Assembly (NCBI GenBank): GCA_020355945.1
Contig: CP070627.1
Span: 1,653,433 to 1,660,279, forward strand
DNA: 6,847 nt
Source: Candidatus Aminicenantota bacterium
GTDB taxonomy: Bacteria > Acidobacteriota > Aminicenantia > UBA2199
Direction of reading: 5' to 3'
A model generated the notes under the pieces. The model was not told where the DNA came from and made no database searches. It worked only from the letters and a program-made list of their open reading frames with translations. Below are positions 5,354 through 6,847 of the stretch, piece by piece. The stretch's first letter is position 1. Every line of letters starts with the position of its first letter. The position numbers were made by a program, and so were the translations under genes.

Positions 5354-6610
5354 TTAATAATCTTTTAATTTTCTTTCCAGGGCTTCAATCCTTGTTTTTA
5401 AAGTTTCATTTTCTCCTTTAAGTTCTTTTATTGCCTCAATAAGAGGAGCAACCAATTGGCTGTATGATACTGATTTGTAGCCATCGTTGTCTGTAGAAAC
5501 AACCTCGGGAAACACTTTTTCTACTTCTTGACCTATGACGCCCAACTGCTGACCTTTCCCCATAGACTCGTCTTTCCAGCTAAAACTGACACCCCTAAGT
5601 TGAATTACACGATCCAATGCATTCTCGATAAGCTTTAAGTCCTTTTTATAGCGAACATCGGAACAAGTAAGTGTCCCACATTTGGCCCAAACTTCATGTG
5701 CTCCAATTTTTCCATATACAAGCAGTCTATATATTTTTCTAGAACTTTCCTCATTGGCAATGGTCAGTTTGTCCTTTATATCAGCATCGCCTGCGACACT
5801 AATTTTCTGAGCAAAAATATTTCCCTTAACGTCAAGCTTGTGGTGTGGATTCGATGTCCCGATCCCGACATTGCCCTCATTGTCCATGACTAAACCCTTA
5901 TTTCCAATTATTGCATAACCACTGGTAATGAAAAAAACATTGTTGAGTCTTCCAGGTCCCATTCTGGCATAACCGATAATACCGCCATTGGAACTATGCA
6001 TGAAATTTAATCCCACTTTCTTTCCTGTGCCTTCAATTGTTACTTGAGAAATAGTGTCTAAATTTGTGACTCCGGTTCCTTTCACATGTAATATCCTGTT
6101 TGGTTCTGTCGTCCCAATACCTACATTGCCGTTTCTAAAAATAACCAATGTTTTACCATTATCACTTAACATAAGAGCATGATCTAAAGTGTTTTCCGGA
6201 TGTATCCACCATTTTCCTATATTATCTTGTGAAGTTAATGTAAGACCCCCAGGCCATCCATTGCTGTGAGCTTTTACGTGCAGCGTTCCTTCAGGCTCTT
6301 GCGTCCCGATGCCGACACGGCCACCATTAGGCTGAAGTATGGTATTTTTTGTATTTCGATAACCGATTAACAGATTAGTGTTGTTATAGCGATTGATTTC
6401 GTTGTCCCAAAATTGAGTGTTGCCAATTCTTAATCTTCCATTAATTTCAAGTTTCTCTCGTGGGTCTGATGTCCCGATGCCTACATTACCAGTTCTGCTG
6501 GCAACACCTTCAAGGCCTGGTCCCTTCCAGGTATCTTTTTCACTAAATAACAGTGTGCCAACCAACAAAGTAGTTACACTTACAACAAATAAAAAATTTA
6601 ATCCTTTCAT
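5354..6610 (-). CDS. Secreted VGIGT-repeat protein with C-terminal S74 (intramolecular chaperone) peptidase domain
   Basis: Fibre- or adhesin-like protein, 418 aa. Residues 1-23 form a signal peptide (Lys2, then a hydrophobic stretch to about residue 22; no lipobox cysteine). Four copies of the stalk motif G-N/R-VGIGT-x-x-P, mostly followed by L-x-V/I-x-G, start at residues 41, 97, 161 and 246. The C-terminal S74 domain has SDVRYKK with Ser317 and Lys322, the serine-lysine pair that in phage endosialidases and tail fibres drives self-cleavage just before the serine. It continues with GQEVEKVFPEVV (360-371), YSQLVAPLIEAIKEL (383-397) and a terminal coiled coil (about 390-416). In known cases this domain folds the protein into a trimer and is then released, here about 102 residues. 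Cys311 and Cys316 flank the site. AGGAGG lies 5 nt before the ATG. No phage structural genes are adjacent, so a cell-surface or secreted role is likelier than a tail fibre. The ligand is unknown. Confidence 0.92.
   Translation of the reverse strand: MKGLNFLFVVSVTTLLVGTLLFSEKDTWKGPGLEGVASRTGNVGIGTSDPREKLEINGRLRIGNTQFWDNEINRYNNTNLLIGYRNTKNTILQPNGGRVGIGTQEPEGTLHVKAHSNGWPGGLTLTSQDNIGKWWIHPENTLDHALMLSDNGKTLVIFRNGNVGIGTTEPNRILHVKGTGVTNLDTISQVTIEGTGKKVGLNFMHSSNGGIIGYARMGPGRLNNVFFITSGYAIIGNKGLVMDNEGNVGIGTSNPHHKLDVKGNIFAQKISVAGDADIKDKLTIANEESSRKIYRLLVYGKIGAHEVWAKCGTLTCSDVRYKKDLKLIENALDRVIQLRGVSFSWKDESMGKGQQLGVIGQEVEKVFPEVVSTDNDGYKSVSYSQLVAPLIEAIKELKGENETLKTRIEALERKLKDY
5846..6490 (-). repeat. Four VGIGT-coding repeats within the S74 gene
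   Basis: The ten-residue motif G-N/R-V-G-I-G-T-x-x-P is encoded at 6461-6490, 6293-6322, 6101-6130 and 5846-5875. The copies stay recognisable as DNA (CGGGAC or similar at the centre of each) but differ at many third positions, so they are old repeats held by selection on the protein rather than recent duplications. Spacing is irregular, 168 to 255 bp. Confidence 0.85.
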
Positions 6611-6615
6611 AGTTT

Positions 6616-6621
6616 CCTCCT
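6616..6621 (-). promoter_or_regulatory. Ribosome binding site of the S74 gene
   Basis: AGGAGG on the minus strand lies 5 nt before the ATG at 6608-6610, which fixes the start and leaves the signal peptide intact. A TTGACA lies at 6639-6644, but 17 bp further on is this ribosome binding site and not a -10 box, so I do not call that promoter. Confidence 0.85.
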
Positions 6622-6657
6622 AAATATTTTTATTGTAATGTCAAATTTATGCTAGTT

Positions 6658-6705
6658 AGACGCTTGAAAAGCGCCTTTACAAAGGGATGGAAGGCGCTTG
6701 CGCCT
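6658..6705. repeat. Cluster of interlocking GCGCTT inverted repeats
   Basis: Three stems share arms. AGACGCTT (6658-6665) pairs with AAGCGCCT (6669-6676) around a 3-nt loop with one imperfect pair. AAGCGCCTT (6669-6677) pairs perfectly with AAGGCGCTT (6691-6699). AGGCGC (6692-6697) pairs with GCGCCT (6700-6705). They exclude one another, so the segment can switch between two small hairpins and one larger one. It lies about 50-95 nt upstream of the S74 start, within its likely leader or promoter region, and resembles REP-type palindromic elements. Confidence 0.75.
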
Positions 6706-6764
6706 CCCTCCCCCCCTTGTATGGTAAATTTTTCAGGGAATTCACACCAAAAAAATAGAAATAA

Positions 6765-6815
6765 GGGTTGTGGGAATGTGGGAAAAGCTCTGCTTTTTCC
6801 ACATTTCCATGACCC
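6765..6815 (+). repeat. Long hairpin: 24-bp stem, 3-nt loop
   Basis: The arm at 6765-6788 pairs with 6792-6815 around loop TCT. Twenty pairs are Watson-Crick and four are G-T (6769-6811, 6770-6810, 6774-6806, 6782-6798). On the minus strand these four would be C-A mismatches, so the fold is uninterrupted only in a plus-strand RNA. No T-run follows, so it is not a typical terminator. With the GCGCTT cluster and C-run nearby, it may be part of one dispersed palindromic element filling 6650-6820. No protein-coding gene is supported in 6611-6847. Confidence 0.85.
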
Positions 6816-6847
6816 AACACAAGCATTCATTGCAGTCACCATTTAAA

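Noticed and set aside
6639..6644. TTGACA as -35 box for the S74 gene
   Set aside because: The position 17 bp downstream is the AGGAGG ribosome binding site, and the nearest AT-rich hexamer (TATTTA) is only 12 bp away.
6630..6842. 70-codon minus ORF and the overlapping 65-codon plus ORF at the right edge
   Set aside because: Both run through the palindromic segment in which either strand is open, with no ribosome binding site and implausible composition. They are best seen as shadows of a repeat element.

Overview
This is bacterial chromosomal DNA, moderately AT-rich by eye, with ordinary AGGAGG-type ribosome binding sites. The gene mix is a PfkB/adenosine-kinase-like sugar kinase, tRNA-Ala, an electron transfer flavoprotein operon, a membrane-anchored penicillin-binding transpeptidase, and a secreted VGIGT-repeat protein with a self-cleaving S74 C-terminal chaperone. 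It suggests an uncultured, probably anaerobic, Gram-negative-type bacterium. Aminicenantes, Cloacimonadota or Bacteroidota/Chlorobi relatives are my guesses; nothing here fixes the phylum.

Left part (1-2953). The 3' tail of an upstream gene ends at 77. It is followed by the PfkB kinase (153-1145, +), then tRNA-Ala(CGC) only 12 nt further on (1158-1228, +). The tRNA abuts the stop codon of etfA without a spare base. etfB (2186-2953) and etfA (1229-2173) form a tight minus-strand operon with a clear sigma70-type promoter (TTGACA, 17 bp, TATAAA) at 3020-3048. EtfAB is the heterodimeric FAD carrier that takes electrons from acyl-CoA or similar dehydrogenases. No partner dehydrogenase lies in the window.

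Middle (2954-4821). A divergent intergenic region drives etfBA leftward and a 563-aa transpeptidase rightward. The transpeptidase has all three active-site motifs (SISK, SCN, KTGT) and a TPR-like extracytoplasmic N-terminal part.

Gene-poor stretch (4822-5353). The transpeptidase stop codon lies inside the first unit of an exact 21-bp tandem array. Its GTAG boxes fall at 4818, 4839, 4860 and so on to 5028 and 5048, with an 84-bp higher-order period. A small minus-strand ORF with a textbook ribosome binding site (5020-5094) runs into the array, where the same frame is interrupted only by TAG. A perfect 15-bp inverted repeat lies further right (5138-5176). This is the least ordinary part of the window.

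Right part (5354-6847). The minus-strand gene for the secreted S74 protein is followed by about 240 bp without a convincing gene. That stretch contains a cluster of interlocking GCGCTT inverted repeats, a C-run, and a 24-bp hairpin whose only imperfections are G-T pairs on the plus strand. It looks like a dispersed palindromic element rather than coding sequence.
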